Source: Rhodoplanes elegans (GTDB lineage: Bacteria > Pseudomonadota > Alphaproteobacteria > Rhizobiales > Xanthobacteraceae). From it: DNA of 64,000 bases. A program made the translations under genes and the position numbers. This document shows positions 21,682-29,914 of this stretch, in pieces (within the stretch, counting starts at the first letter, position 1; every line of letters starts with the position of its first letter). The stretch lies in assembly GCF_016653355.1 (NCBI RefSeq), contig NZ_NHSK01000074.1:8178-72177 (forward strand), given 5' to 3'. The notes beneath the pieces were generated by a model. It saw only the letters and a program-made list of their open reading frames with translations, made no database searches and was not told the origin of the DNA.

Positions 21682-22256
21682 CCGGCACCTCGTCCTACGA
21701 CACCCTGAGCCCCGGCTGGACCGACGAGCGCGTGGCAGAGCTGCGCCAGCTGTGGGCTGACGGACTATCGGCCTCTCAGATCGCGGTCGAGCTTGGCGGC
21801 GCGACGCGGAACGCCATTCTAGGCAAGGTCAACCGGATGAAGCTTGAAGCGCGAGGCCGCGGCCACATCGTCAAGCCGCGCGGCGAGCCTCGCCCCAAGC
21901 CCGACAAGCGCAGCCACGCCCGGAAGCCCGACACGGATAAGCGCGCCCCGGTCCGCCGTCCGCCCGTGATCGAGCCCGACGACACCCCACTGAGAGCCGC
22001 GCCGATCGAGTGCGTGGTCCCGCTGCTCGACCTGACCGAAGGCATGTGCCGCTACCCGTCCGGCGACGGTGCCGACATCCGGTTCTGCGGCGCCCCGAAG
22101 GCGCGCGGCTCGTGGTGCGCGACGCATGCCGCGCTCGTGTACGTGCCGCTGCACCGCCGGCCGGAGGGCGTCGACTACCGGGTGAAGCGGGGCGACGCGA
22201 TGAATGCGATCCGCTGGCGGCAAGGTCGCGGCACGACGCAATACGCGGCTGAGTGA
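21678..22256 (+). CDS. gcrA: GcrA-family cell-cycle regulator
   Basis: A 192-residue protein. WTDERVAELRQLWADGLSAS and QIAVELGGATRNAILGKVNR are the conserved GcrA N-terminal helix-turn-helix; the C-terminal domain shows MCRYPSGDGADIRFCGAPKA and a CATHAALVY zinc-like end, as in host GcrA. GcrA works with sigma-70 RNA polymerase at promoters near GANTC methylation sites in alphaproteobacteria. A phage copy could redirect host cell-cycle transcription or activate phage promoters. It overlaps the ParB-like stop by four bases. Confidence 0.93.
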   Translation: MTGTSSYDTLSPGWTDERVAELRQLWADGLSASQIAVELGGATRNAILGKVNRMKLEARGRGHIVKPRGEPRPKPDKRSHARKPDTDKRAPVRRPPVIEPDDTPLRAAPIECVVPLLDLTEGMCRYPSGDGADIRFCGAPKARGSWCATHAALVYVPLHRRPEGVDYRVKRGDAMNAIRWRQGRGTTQYAAE

Positions 22257-22280
22257 TCACGACAACCGAAAGGCACCAGC

Positions 22281-22910
22281 ATGGACAAGGAAATGCACGC
22301 TTTGGCCGAGCGGTGGGCCAACCTGGAAGACCAGCGGAAGCAGATCGCCGACGACATCAAGGATCTGCGCGCCGAAGCCGAGGGCCGAGGCTACGACCCG
22401 AAGCTGCTCGCCAAGACCGTGCGCATCATGCGCATGGAGGCCGACAAGCGCGCCAAGGAACTGGACCAGCACCAGTTATTCGATGTGTACCTCGCCGGCT
22501 GCGGCCTGATCGCGAGCGCTCCGGTCGGCCGAGCCGTGGAGCGCGCGGCGAAGAGCACCAAGCCGCGCCGCGCCACCCCAGACCACGACTCCGACGGAGT
22601 CATCCACGAGCCGGCGAGCCACGACGAGGCGGCCTGCACGCTCGACACGGAGGAGGGCGACAAGGCCGACGACTTGGACCCGGCTGGCCGCGATTGGGAG
22701 CCGCCGCCGGCCGATAACGAGGTCAGGGAGGCGACTGCCGCCGCGAACGAACTCGCTCGCCTGCTACGTGAAGACGGCGCGACTGGTTCGCTGAGCTTCC
22801 GCGACGAAGACGGGACCGAGCGCGACATCACGCCAGCCGTGATCGCTGCGGTCGGCCGGTCCGCGATCGACGACGGCCTCGACATCCCGGCCAACCTGCG
22901 GCGGTTCTGA
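22281..22910 (+). CDS. GapR-like (DUF2312) protein with long acidic tail
   Basis: A 209-residue protein. Residues 1-75 (ALAERWANLEDQRKQIADDI, KDLRAEAEGRGYDPKLLAKT, VRIMRMEADKRAK) match GapR/DUF2312, which encircles overtwisted AT-rich DNA and stimulates topoisomerases. Host GapR is about 90 residues; here a 130-residue acidic extension follows (AACTLDTEEGDKADDLD). It lies directly after gcrA. Confidence 0.87.
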   Translation: MDKEMHALAERWANLEDQRKQIADDIKDLRAEAEGRGYDPKLLAKTVRIMRMEADKRAKELDQHQLFDVYLAGCGLIASAPVGRAVERAAKSTKPRRATPDHDSDGVIHEPASHDEAACTLDTEEGDKADDLDPAGRDWEPPPADNEVREATAAANELARLLREDGATGSLSFRDEDGTERDITPAVIAAVGRSAIDDGLDIPANLRRF

Positions 22911-23287
22911 TGACCGCGATCGTCCTCGACCTTCCGATTCCGCCCCTCGTGAACCGCACCCGTCGCATCGACTGGTCGGCGCACCGTTTGGTCAAGGCGT
23001 GGCGCCGCACCGCCGACGGCCTGATGCTCGTCGCACGCTGTCGCAAGGTCGATCCGATCAGGCTCGCCGCGCCGCTCGACAGGTTCGAAGTCGAGATCAT
23101 GCTCTCGTCCGAGCACACCAAGGGCGACCTCGACTCGGTGATCAAGACGACCATCGACTACCTCAAGCACGCCGGCCTGATCGTCGACGACGCGCAGAAG
23201 CATCTCCGCCGGCTGACCGTGGGTTGGACATGCTCCGAATACGCGAGCGAGGGCATGCGCGTCACAGTGCGGGAGGTGATTTCCTGA
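22910..23287 (+). CDS. rusA: RusA-family Holliday junction resolvase
   Basis: A 125-residue protein, the usual RusA length. TKGDLDSVIKTTIDYLKHAG with LIVDDAQKH carries the catalytic Asp residues. It resolves four-way junctions formed during phage recombination and replication. Start and stop overlap the neighbouring genes. Confidence 0.92.
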   Translation: MTAIVLDLPIPPLVNRTRRIDWSAHRLVKAWRRTADGLMLVARCRKVDPIRLAAPLDRFEVEIMLSSEHTKGDLDSVIKTTIDYLKHAGLIVDDAQKHLRRLTVGWTCSEYASEGMRVTVREVIS

Positions 23288-24180
23288 TGCTCGACCACAG
23301 TTGTCAGGTTCAGAGAGCCCCGCTATCCGAGCGCGGAGACGACTTCTATGCCACCCCGCCGGTCGCGGTCGAGGCGCTGTTGCAGGTCGAGCGGTTGCCG
23401 CGCCTGATCTGGGAACCAGCATGCGGCGACGGCGCGATTGTCAACGTGCTCCGCGCGGCCGGATATGACGTGGCCGCCACGGACTTGGTCGACCGCGGTT
23501 GTCCGGACAGCGCGGCCGGCATCGACTTTCTGATGGAACACCGCGCGCCCGCGGGCGTCCAATGCATCGTGACCAATCCGCCGTTCAAGCTGGCGGAAGA
23601 GTTCGTCGTCAAGGCGCTCGATCTCTGCCCGCGCGTCATCATGCTTCTGCGCCTCGCCTTCCTGGAGTCAGAGCGGCGGTCGTCAATTCTGGACTGTGGC
23701 CGGCTGGCGCGCGTGCATTGTTTCTCGCGCCGCATCCCGATGATGCACCGCGGCGGGTACGAGGGAAAAAAGATTGGCAACAGCGGCATGGCGTTCGCGT
23801 GGTTTGTCTGGAATCGCGACCATCGCGGGCCGACCGAAGCCATGAGCCGGATGAACATTGAGCAGCGCGATTTGATTATCGCTCTGGCGAAGGCCGGCAC
23901 GCCACCAATCGAGATCGTGCGCAAGCTGGCCGACTGCTACCAGCGCGTCGGGCTGGAGACGGTCAGAAACGTCATTACCTATGAGCGAAGCAGGGGGCGG
24001 CTGATTCCCCGCTGCACCCGCCGCGGCGCTCCGATTGTCATGCCAGACGTCAAGGCCAGCCTGAGAGAGCACGCTACTCGACGCCGGATGACGGTCCGGG
24101 CGCTCGCGCGGGAGATCATCACGACTGTGGTTGCGTCCGGGATGGTTGATGCCGTGCTCGACGACGGGGTGCAGCCATGA
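23287..24180 (+). CDS. DNA adenine methyltransferase with C-terminal HTH
   Basis: A 297-residue protein. Motif I is WEPACGDGAI and motif IV is TNPPF, so this is a class I amino-methyltransferase, probably N6-adenine. The methylase part covers about residues 1-185. The C-terminal 110 residues add a predicted helix-turn-helix (MNIEQRDLIIALAKAGTPPI) and a short Arc/RHH-like end (RMTVRALAREIITTVV), which could confer specificity or autoregulation. Its target is unknown; adjacency to gcrA makes GANTC worth testing. Confidence 0.85.
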   Translation: MLDHSCQVQRAPLSERGDDFYATPPVAVEALLQVERLPRLIWEPACGDGAIVNVLRAAGYDVAATDLVDRGCPDSAAGIDFLMEHRAPAGVQCIVTNPPFKLAEEFVVKALDLCPRVIMLLRLAFLESERRSSILDCGRLARVHCFSRRIPMMHRGGYEGKKIGNSGMAFAWFVWNRDHRGPTEAMSRMNIEQRDLIIALAKAGTPPIEIVRKLADCYQRVGLETVRNVITYERSRGRLIPRCTRRGAPIVMPDVKASLREHATRRRMTVRALAREIITTVVASGMVDAVLDDGVQP

Positions 24181-26441
24181 CGCCTCAATCCCGCGACCCG
24201 CTGCACCGGGAGATCGCCGCGCTTCGTGAGCAGGTCGAGGGGCTGCAAGCGGGGATCGATCGGCTTCGGCAGATCAATGCAGTCGACCCGTTCGAGCCGC
24301 CGATCCCATGGGCGCAGACGCAGGCTGCGATTGATCGCCGATACATGCGGCTTTTGATCAAACGCGCCAAACTCAGCCGCGCCTACCGGGACGTCCTACA
24401 GACAATCGTGAACCTCTGGTTCCGCAACCGGAGCAACGGCGGGGTCATCCATCCCGGCAGGTCCAAGATCGCAAAGATGGCCCGGGTCTCGGTTCCGACC
24501 GTCACCCGAGCACTGTCGGAATTCCGCGAAAGGTCGTTCATCAAGGCGACGGCGTACCAAGATGGGGGAGCAAGGGTGACCCGTTATCTGGTCGACCTGA
24601 ACGCCATCCGAGACGCGCTTACGCCGCCCCATCTCATCCCCGTGACGGTTCCGGGCACGCTCGGCAAGATCGTTGATCTGAGAGAGCGCGATCTGCCGAA
24701 AGAATACGACGAACCAATCGGTTACGATGCATGGCTAGCCGATACCGACTATCACTGTAACCCGGATCAAAATGATCCACGGATAATAGACTCTCCTAGA
24801 GATGAATTCGACCAGCGCTCTCCCGAGCCGATAGGCACGGAAGGCCCCGGCCAAGAAGAGACCGGGCAGGATGTCCGGCTCCCTGGTTCCAATGTCATCC
24901 CGTTTCGCCCGTGGTCGTCCATCTTTTGGCTAGGGTCATCTTCGATGCTCACGGCTTCGTCGCCACGTCAGCTCCGCCCGCATCAGCAGTCCGCAATCGA
25001 CATGCTTCGGGACTCGCTTCGCGCCGGGAACAAGCGAGTGATCCTTCAAGCGCCCACAGGATTCGGCAAGACGATCACGGCCGTAAAGATCATCGGCGCT
25101 TCTCTGGCTAAGGGGCACAGGGTGCTGTTCACGGTGCCGAGGCTGTCTCTGGTCAATCAGGCGATTGCCGATTTCGAGCGGGACGGTCTGTCTCATGTCG
25201 GCGCGATGCAGTCCGACCACCCGCGAACCGACGACAGTGCTCCGGTTCAGGTCGCCACGGTCCAGACGCTCAAGCGTCGGCTGCGCAATGGCAACATGGA
25301 CGAGAATTTCGGGTTGGTGATCGTCGACGAATGCCACGAGGATTTCACGGTCATTCGCGAAATGATGGCCCGCTGGCCGACGCGAGTGTTCGTCGGTCTC
25401 TCTGCGACGCCATGGACGATCGGGCTCGGCAGGCACTGGCAAGACCTGCGTATTGCCGCGACGATCGGATCGCTGATCGAGGCGGGCTACCTGTCGAAGT
25501 TCGTAGCGTTCGCCCCGGACAAGCCGGACTTGAGCAAGGTCCGAACGGTTGCTGGGGACTATGCCGAAAACGACCTTGAGCAGGTGATGAGCGAAAACAA
25601 GCTCGTCGGCCACGTCGTGCAGACGTGGCTTGAGAAGGGGGGAAACCGGCCGACGCTGGTGTTCGGCGTGAATTGTAGTCACGCCAAGGTTTTGCAGGAA
25701 CAGTTTCTGAGAGCCGGGGTGTCGGCGGGATACTGTGACGCACACACCGACATCGTGGCGCGCGAGCATTTGAAGCGCCAATTCATCAGCGGCGAGATCA
25801 AGGTTGTCTGCTCAGTCCGGACGCTCACCACAGGCGTCGACTGGCCGGTGTCGTGCATCGTGGACGCCGCCCCGACCAAATCCGAAATGCTCCATGTGCA
25901 GCGCATCGGCCGTGGGCTCAGGATCAACCCAGGCACCGAAGACCTCGTGATCTTGGACCACGCCGGGAATTCGCTCCGGCTCGGGCTCGTGACCGATATC
26001 CACCACGCGGTGCTCGACAAGGGTGAGGGCGGGAAGGCGAAGGCGCGGCGGAAAGCGGAAAAGCTCCCGAGGGAATGCAGCGCGTGCGGCGCGCTCCACA
26101 CTGGCCGGGTCTGCCCTGAGTGTGGACACGAGAGCCGGCGCCCGTGTGAGGTCGAGACGGTTGACGGCCGCTTGGTCGAGATCACCGGTCGGGCGAAGGC
26201 GCCAACCCAAGCCGAGAAACAACGGTTCTGGAGCATGGCGCTCGACATGGACGACCATCGGAAGCGTGGCGGAAAGCTGGCTCTCGGGCTCTACAAGTCG
26301 AAATTCGGTGTGTGGCCCCGCGGCTTGCTCGACGTGCGGATCCCGTTCGACGGCGCGTTCCAGCGCTACGAGCAGAGCCGGAGAATTAGGTGGGCAAAGA
26401 AGATGGAGTCTGAGCGTCGTGCTGTTGGGGGCGTTCGATGA
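24177..26441 (+). CDS. Winged-helix protein fused to SF2 helicase
   Basis: A 754-residue protein. Residues 1-245 form a coiled start and a winged-helix region (KIAKMARVSVPTVTRALSEF) typical of phage replication initiator-type proteins. Residues 262-700 are a DEAD/DEAH-family helicase: APTGFGKT (Walker A), VIVDECHED (motif II), SATPW (motif III) and RIGRGLRI (motif VI), then a four-Cys zinc ribbon (CSACGALHTGRVCPECG). In related phages the two parts are separate genes. An ATG at 24945 with AGGG nearby could start the helicase alone, so both a fusion and an internal start are possible. Confidence 0.88.
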   Translation: MTPQSRDPLHREIAALREQVEGLQAGIDRLRQINAVDPFEPPIPWAQTQAAIDRRYMRLLIKRAKLSRAYRDVLQTIVNLWFRNRSNGGVIHPGRSKIAKMARVSVPTVTRALSEFRERSFIKATAYQDGGARVTRYLVDLNAIRDALTPPHLIPVTVPGTLGKIVDLRERDLPKEYDEPIGYDAWLADTDYHCNPDQNDPRIIDSPRDEFDQRSPEPIGTEGPGQEETGQDVRLPGSNVIPFRPWSSIFWLGSSSMLTASSPRQLRPHQQSAIDMLRDSLRAGNKRVILQAPTGFGKTITAVKIIGASLAKGHRVLFTVPRLSLVNQAIADFERDGLSHVGAMQSDHPRTDDSAPVQVATVQTLKRRLRNGNMDENFGLVIVDECHEDFTVIREMMARWPTRVFVGLSATPWTIGLGRHWQDLRIAATIGSLIEAGYLSKFVAFAPDKPDLSKVRTVAGDYAENDLEQVMSENKLVGHVVQTWLEKGGNRPTLVFGVNCSHAKVLQEQFLRAGVSAGYCDAHTDIVAREHLKRQFISGEIKVVCSVRTLTTGVDWPVSCIVDAAPTKSEMLHVQRIGRGLRINPGTEDLVILDHAGNSLRLGLVTDIHHAVLDKGEGGKAKARRKAEKLPRECSACGALHTGRVCPECGHESRRPCEVETVDGRLVEITGRAKAPTQAEKQRFWSMALDMDDHRKRGGKLALGLYKSKFGVWPRGLLDVRIPFDGAFQRYEQSRRIRWAKKMESERRAVGGVR

Positions 26442-27166
26442 AGGACCAGACGAAACTCGAAACGCGCCTCGGGCATGGCGTTTGTGGGGTTTATTCGATC
26501 GCAACGCCAACGGGAAAAGAGTACATCGGCTCAAGTGTTGACGTTCGCCGGCGGTGGTATGAACATCATTGGCGAATGAAGAACGGGAGGTCGAGCAGCC
26601 CTCAGTTGAGCAGGGCGTATGGGAAATATGGCTTGTTGTTGAAATTCTCCGTTCTGGAGGAATGCGACCCAGGCGAACTGAGGCGTCGTGAACAGTGGCA
26701 TATAGACACACGAAAGCCTGCTCTGAATGCGTCTGATAATGCTTATTGTGCCGCGTTGTGGGCGGCCAAGAAGGGGGCGCAATTATCAGCGGGTGCTCAA
26801 GCGCGCCGCTGCGCCGTTGAAGATAGCATGGGCCGCCTGTACGAAAGTATTACATTTGCGGCAAAGACTATGGGTTGCTCGCAAGCGATGATGGCTCGGC
26901 GGATAGCCCACCATGATCCGTTTCCATGTGGGCTCCGATTTAGACGAATCGGTGAGATTTGGAAGCCGCTTCGCCCATCTCCTGAGGTGCGGAAGCGTGA
27001 TGCCATAATCAAATCTCAGATTGAGCGACGCGCGGCTGGTAAGCTGGTCCACAGTGAGAAGGCGAAACTTGAGAAGAGCCTACGGACTAAGGGGGTTCCG
27101 TGGAGTCAGGAGCGACGGGCTAAGTTCTACGCCAAGAGCATGCTGAAGCAGCGTGGTGCCGCCTGA
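26438..27166 (+). CDS. GIY-YIG homing endonuclease
   Basis: A 242-residue protein. GVYSIATPTGKEYIGSSVD is the GIY-YIG motif pair, with RRRWYEHH holding the catalytic Arg and REQWHID the metal-binding Glu region. The C-terminal half has modular DNA-binding motifs (FAAKTMGCSQAMMARRI) as in free-standing homing nucleases such as SegA or MobE. It is wedged between helicase and primase with four-base overlaps, and its DNA is visibly richer in A and T than its neighbours, suggesting recent arrival. Confidence 0.9.
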   Translation: MKDQTKLETRLGHGVCGVYSIATPTGKEYIGSSVDVRRRWYEHHWRMKNGRSSSPQLSRAYGKYGLLLKFSVLEECDPGELRRREQWHIDTRKPALNASDNAYCAALWAAKKGAQLSAGAQARRCAVEDSMGRLYESITFAAKTMGCSQAMMARRIAHHDPFPCGLRFRRIGEIWKPLRPSPEVRKRDAIIKSQIERRAAGKLVHSEKAKLEKSLRTKGVPWSQERRAKFYAKSMLKQRGAA

Positions 27167-28122
27167 TGGCGTTTCACGAGAAGACAGCCCTGGCGGCGAC
27201 CGGGAAGTGGCGCGGCATCCTGCTCAGCTTCGGCGTTCCGGAGCGCGCCCTGTCAGGCAAACACGGCCCGTGCCCGATCTGCGGCGGGACTGACCGGTTC
27301 CGGTACGACGACAAGGACCGTCGGGGCACCTGGATATGCGGCCAGTGCGGGGCAGGCGATGGGATGAAGTTGGCGATCGAGTTTACCGGCAAGCCATTTT
27401 CCGAGGTCGCGGCCCGCATCGACGAGATGCTCGGCAACCTAAAGCCGGATTCGACGCTGCCGAAGGTCGACTTGACGGACGAGCAGCGCATCAAGGCTCT
27501 GAGGGCCATTTGGGTTGAGACCCGTCCTGTGACCCCGGGCGATCTGGTGCATCGCTATTTCGATGCGCGCGGGATTGAGGAGCGGGTCGTCTATCCGAGG
27601 GCTCTTCGGTTCGGCGAGCGCCTCAGGGACGGGGATGGTGGTGTCCGACCAGCTTTGGTCGCCATGGTCGGGTTGTTCGGAGTGCCGAAGTTTGTGTCGA
27701 TGCATCGGACGTTTTTGCGGCCGGACGGACTCGCTAAGGCCGAAATGCCATCGCCTCGCAAGCTGATGCCCGGGAGCCTCCCGGATGGTGCCTGCGTCAT
27801 GCTGAGCGACTACACCCACGGCCCCCTTGGGATCGCCGAGGGGATCGAGACTGCACTGAGCGCCAGCATCCTGTACGAAATGCCGGTGTGGGCTGCGATC
27901 AATTCGGCTCTCATGGCGAAATGGCACCCGCCACCAGCGTGCGATGAGGTCGCCATTTTCGGGGACAACGACCCGAAATACGGCGGTCAGTATGCGGCCT
28001 ATTCGCTCGCCCACCGTCTCGCCGTCAAGAATATCGAGGTGTCAGTGCATATCCCCCCGATCGTCGGGCAGGACTGGAATGACGTCCTTATGGCGTCCCG
28101 GGGCCTGTCAGGCGGTGCCTAG
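27166..28122 (+). CDS. Primase with zinc ribbon and Toprim domain
   Basis: A 318-residue protein. CPICGGTDRFRYDD with WICGQCGAGDG forms the N-terminal zinc ribbon that reads the priming site. The Toprim domain shows GIAEGIETALSAS and IFGDND, the acidic metal ligands. It should synthesise RNA primers for phage replication, working with the helicase encoded two genes upstream. It ends with TAG. Confidence 0.9.
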   Translation: MAFHEKTALAATGKWRGILLSFGVPERALSGKHGPCPICGGTDRFRYDDKDRRGTWICGQCGAGDGMKLAIEFTGKPFSEVAARIDEMLGNLKPDSTLPKVDLTDEQRIKALRAIWVETRPVTPGDLVHRYFDARGIEERVVYPRALRFGERLRDGDGGVRPALVAMVGLFGVPKFVSMHRTFLRPDGLAKAEMPSPRKLMPGSLPDGACVMLSDYTHGPLGIAEGIETALSASILYEMPVWAAINSALMAKWHPPPACDEVAIFGDNDPKYGGQYAAYSLAHRLAVKNIEVSVHIPPIVGQDWNDVLMASRGLSGGA

Positions 28123-28139
28123 CAGAAAGGGCAAGCGGC

Positions 28140-28709
28140 ATGACCCTCACCGTCCACAACGCACCAGAGCGGCCGTCTCAGCCCGCTGTCGCGGCCGGGG
28201 CTTACCCGTACTGGCTCATCGCCCTGATCGAGCCGCAGCACGAAAAGCGGGCGCGTGACTGGCTATGGGAGTCCGCCGAGATCCCGAGCTATCTGCCGGT
28301 CGAGCGGGTGACGCAGGTGCGGCGAGGCCGAAAGGTCGATGTCGAAAACCTGATGATCCGGGGCTACCTGTTCGTGCCGGCGCTGTACGCCAACCATGCC
28401 CAGATCCAGCGTGACGAGGTCCGCGGCATCCGAGGTCAATGGCGTTACGCCAGCGGCGCGCTGAAGCTGGTGCCTGACGCCGCGCTCAACCCGATTCGGA
28501 CGATCGAGGCCAACCTCAACGACCCGGCGTGGCTCGCCGGCAAACCGCGCAAGTATCGAGCGGGGCAGGCCGTTCGGCTGATCGATGGCGCGTGGCGCGG
28601 GCTGATTGCCACGGTCGACTCGCTTCGGGATGGGCAGAGGATCGTGGTGGACATCGGCGGGGTGCTCGGGCACGTCGAGCTTGGGGAGGAGCACGTAACC
28701 CCGGCCTGA
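28140..28709 (+). CDS. NusG-family transcription factor
   Basis: A 189-residue NusG paralogue. An NGN domain (YWLIALIEPQHEKRARDWLW, SYLPVERVTQ, NLMIRGYLFVP) is followed by a KOW domain (AGQAVRLIDGAWRGLIATVD). Specialised NusG proteins such as RfaH or LoaP make RNA polymerase ignore terminators on selected operons. As the last gene before the late block, it is a good candidate for the late-gene antiterminator, replacing a lambda Q-type factor. Confidence 0.9.
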   Translation: MTLTVHNAPERPSQPAVAAGAYPYWLIALIEPQHEKRARDWLWESAEIPSYLPVERVTQVRRGRKVDVENLMIRGYLFVPALYANHAQIQRDEVRGIRGQWRYASGALKLVPDAALNPIRTIEANLNDPAWLAGKPRKYRAGQAVRLIDGAWRGLIATVDSLRDGQRIVVDIGGVLGHVELGEEHVTPA

Positions 28710-28938
28710 TCCGCTTGACAAATCAACATGAGTCTGCATTACCTGCATGCAGCGTAGCGTGACCGCCCCGGCAATGCCCTGAGAGATGGGCGAGGACCGC
28801 GCACTTGGGCAACGGTCCAGGCTCAGGACACCGTTCTGAGTCGGCGTGCTGCTGCATCCACCGAAATCGCGAGACGAGATGCCCAGGCCACCGGCCATGC
28901 CGGATGAGGCACGGGCATCCGGTCCCATAGGACCCGAC
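28710..28938 (+). promoter_or_regulatory. Possible late promoter and hairpin-rich leader
   Basis: A perfect TTGACA lies at 28715-28720. No good -10 follows (CATTAC or ATTACC at 16-17 bases), so any promoter may need an activator. The next 200 bases lack a gene and hold CTGCAT/ATGCAG (28734-28751) and CTCAG/CTGAG (28822-28840) hairpins. The position between the NusG gene and the first late gene suits an antitermination leader. Confidence 0.45.
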
Positions 28939-29121
28939 ATGACCGTCACCCTCGTGCTGTGGCTGATCGTCGGTGGTGTCGACATCGCCGGACCGGGCAT
29001 CCGCATGCCGGACCTCGCTACATGCCAGGCGCAGGCCGAGAAGTTCATGGCGATTGCGCCCCCCGATGAGGCGCAAGCCTACGGTGCGGCGTGTCTGATC
29101 ACCCTTGGGAGCCGCAGCTAG
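28939..29121 (+). CDS. Small membrane or exported protein, 60 aa
   Basis: A 60-residue protein with an N-terminal hydrophobic segment (MTVTLVLWLIVGGVDIAGPG) and a short helical tail with two Cys residues (ATCQAQAEKF, GAACLIT). AGGA lies six bases before ATG 28939. Small proteins of this type often precede terminase genes; the role is unknown. Confidence 0.65.
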   Translation: MTVTLVLWLIVGGVDIAGPGIRMPDLATCQAQAEKFMAIAPPDEAQAYGAACLITLGSRS

Positions 29122-29412
29122 GTGGCTCGCCTATCAGCCCGACAGCGTGGCTACTCGACCGCGTGGGACAAGGCCAGGGCTGGCTTCCTGCGCGATCATC
29201 CCTGGTGCGCGATATGCCTCAAAGCAGGCCGCTACACCCAGGCAACAGTGGTTGACCACATCAAGCCGCATCGCGGAGATCAATCTCTGTTTTGGGATAG
29301 GTCGAACTGGCAAGCCTTGGACGCGACATGCCATTCGAGTGCGAAGCAGAAGGCGGAGAAAAGCGGCAAGCCTGTGAGGGTGACCGGGGTAGACGGGTGG
29401 CCGATCGATTGA
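29122..29412 (+). CDS. HNH endonuclease of the packaging module
   Basis: A 96-residue HNH nuclease. CAICLKAG, VVDHIKPHRGDQSLFWD and NWQALDATCHSSAKQ make the full HNH pattern. In many cos-type HK97-like phages an HNH protein encoded just before TerS and TerL is needed for specific genome cutting. GTG 29122 follows the previous TAG directly. Confidence 0.92.
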   Translation: MARLSARQRGYSTAWDKARAGFLRDHPWCAICLKAGRYTQATVVDHIKPHRGDQSLFWDRSNWQALDATCHSSAKQKAEKSGKPVRVTGVDGWPID

Positions 29413-29506
29413 CCCCTACCCGGGTCTGGATCTTGGGGGAAATAGGGGCAGGACCGCGCCGGTAGTTGACTTTTCATAACCGGCCCCAAAAAAGGTTCCA
29501 TAACAC

Positions 29507-29914
29507 ATGACGCCTCGCGGACGGAAATCTGCCGCCTCGCTTGAGGTTCTTCCGGCGAAAATTGAGGCTGTTCAACGACCTGACGCGCCATACGACCTGA
29601 CGGACGAGCAGGCGGCGGAGTGGTGGGCGGTCGTCAATCGGATGCCGGCGGACTGGTTTCCGCGCGAGACGCACGGGATGCTGACCGCGTATTGCCGGCA
29701 CGTTGTGGCGGCGCGCCGGGTGGCGCAACTGATCGAGCAGGCCGAAAAAGCCGACCCGTTCGACGTCGCGAACTACAACACGCTGTTGATCATGCAGGAG
29801 CGCGAGGGCCGGGCGCTGTCGTCGCTCGCCACCCGGATGCGTCTTTCTCAGCAGGCCACGTTTGACAAGAAAAAGTCCAAACCGATCCAAGGCAAGAAGC
29901 CTTGGGAGGCCTGA
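29507..29914 (+). CDS. terS: Terminase small subunit (P27 type)
   Basis: A 135-residue protein with basic N-terminus and helical DNA-binding core (LTDEQAAEWWAVVNRMPADW), then CRHVVAARRVAQLIEQAEK, as in P27-family small terminases. It recognises the packaging site and loads TerL. The 94-base gap upstream (29413-29506) holds no gene and may contain cos. Confidence 0.88.
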   Translation: MTPRGRKSAASLEVLPAKIEAVQRPDAPYDLTDEQAAEWWAVVNRMPADWFPRETHGMLTAYCRHVVAARRVAQLIEQAEKADPFDVANYNTLLIMQEREGRALSSLATRMRLSQQATFDKKKSKPIQGKKPWEA

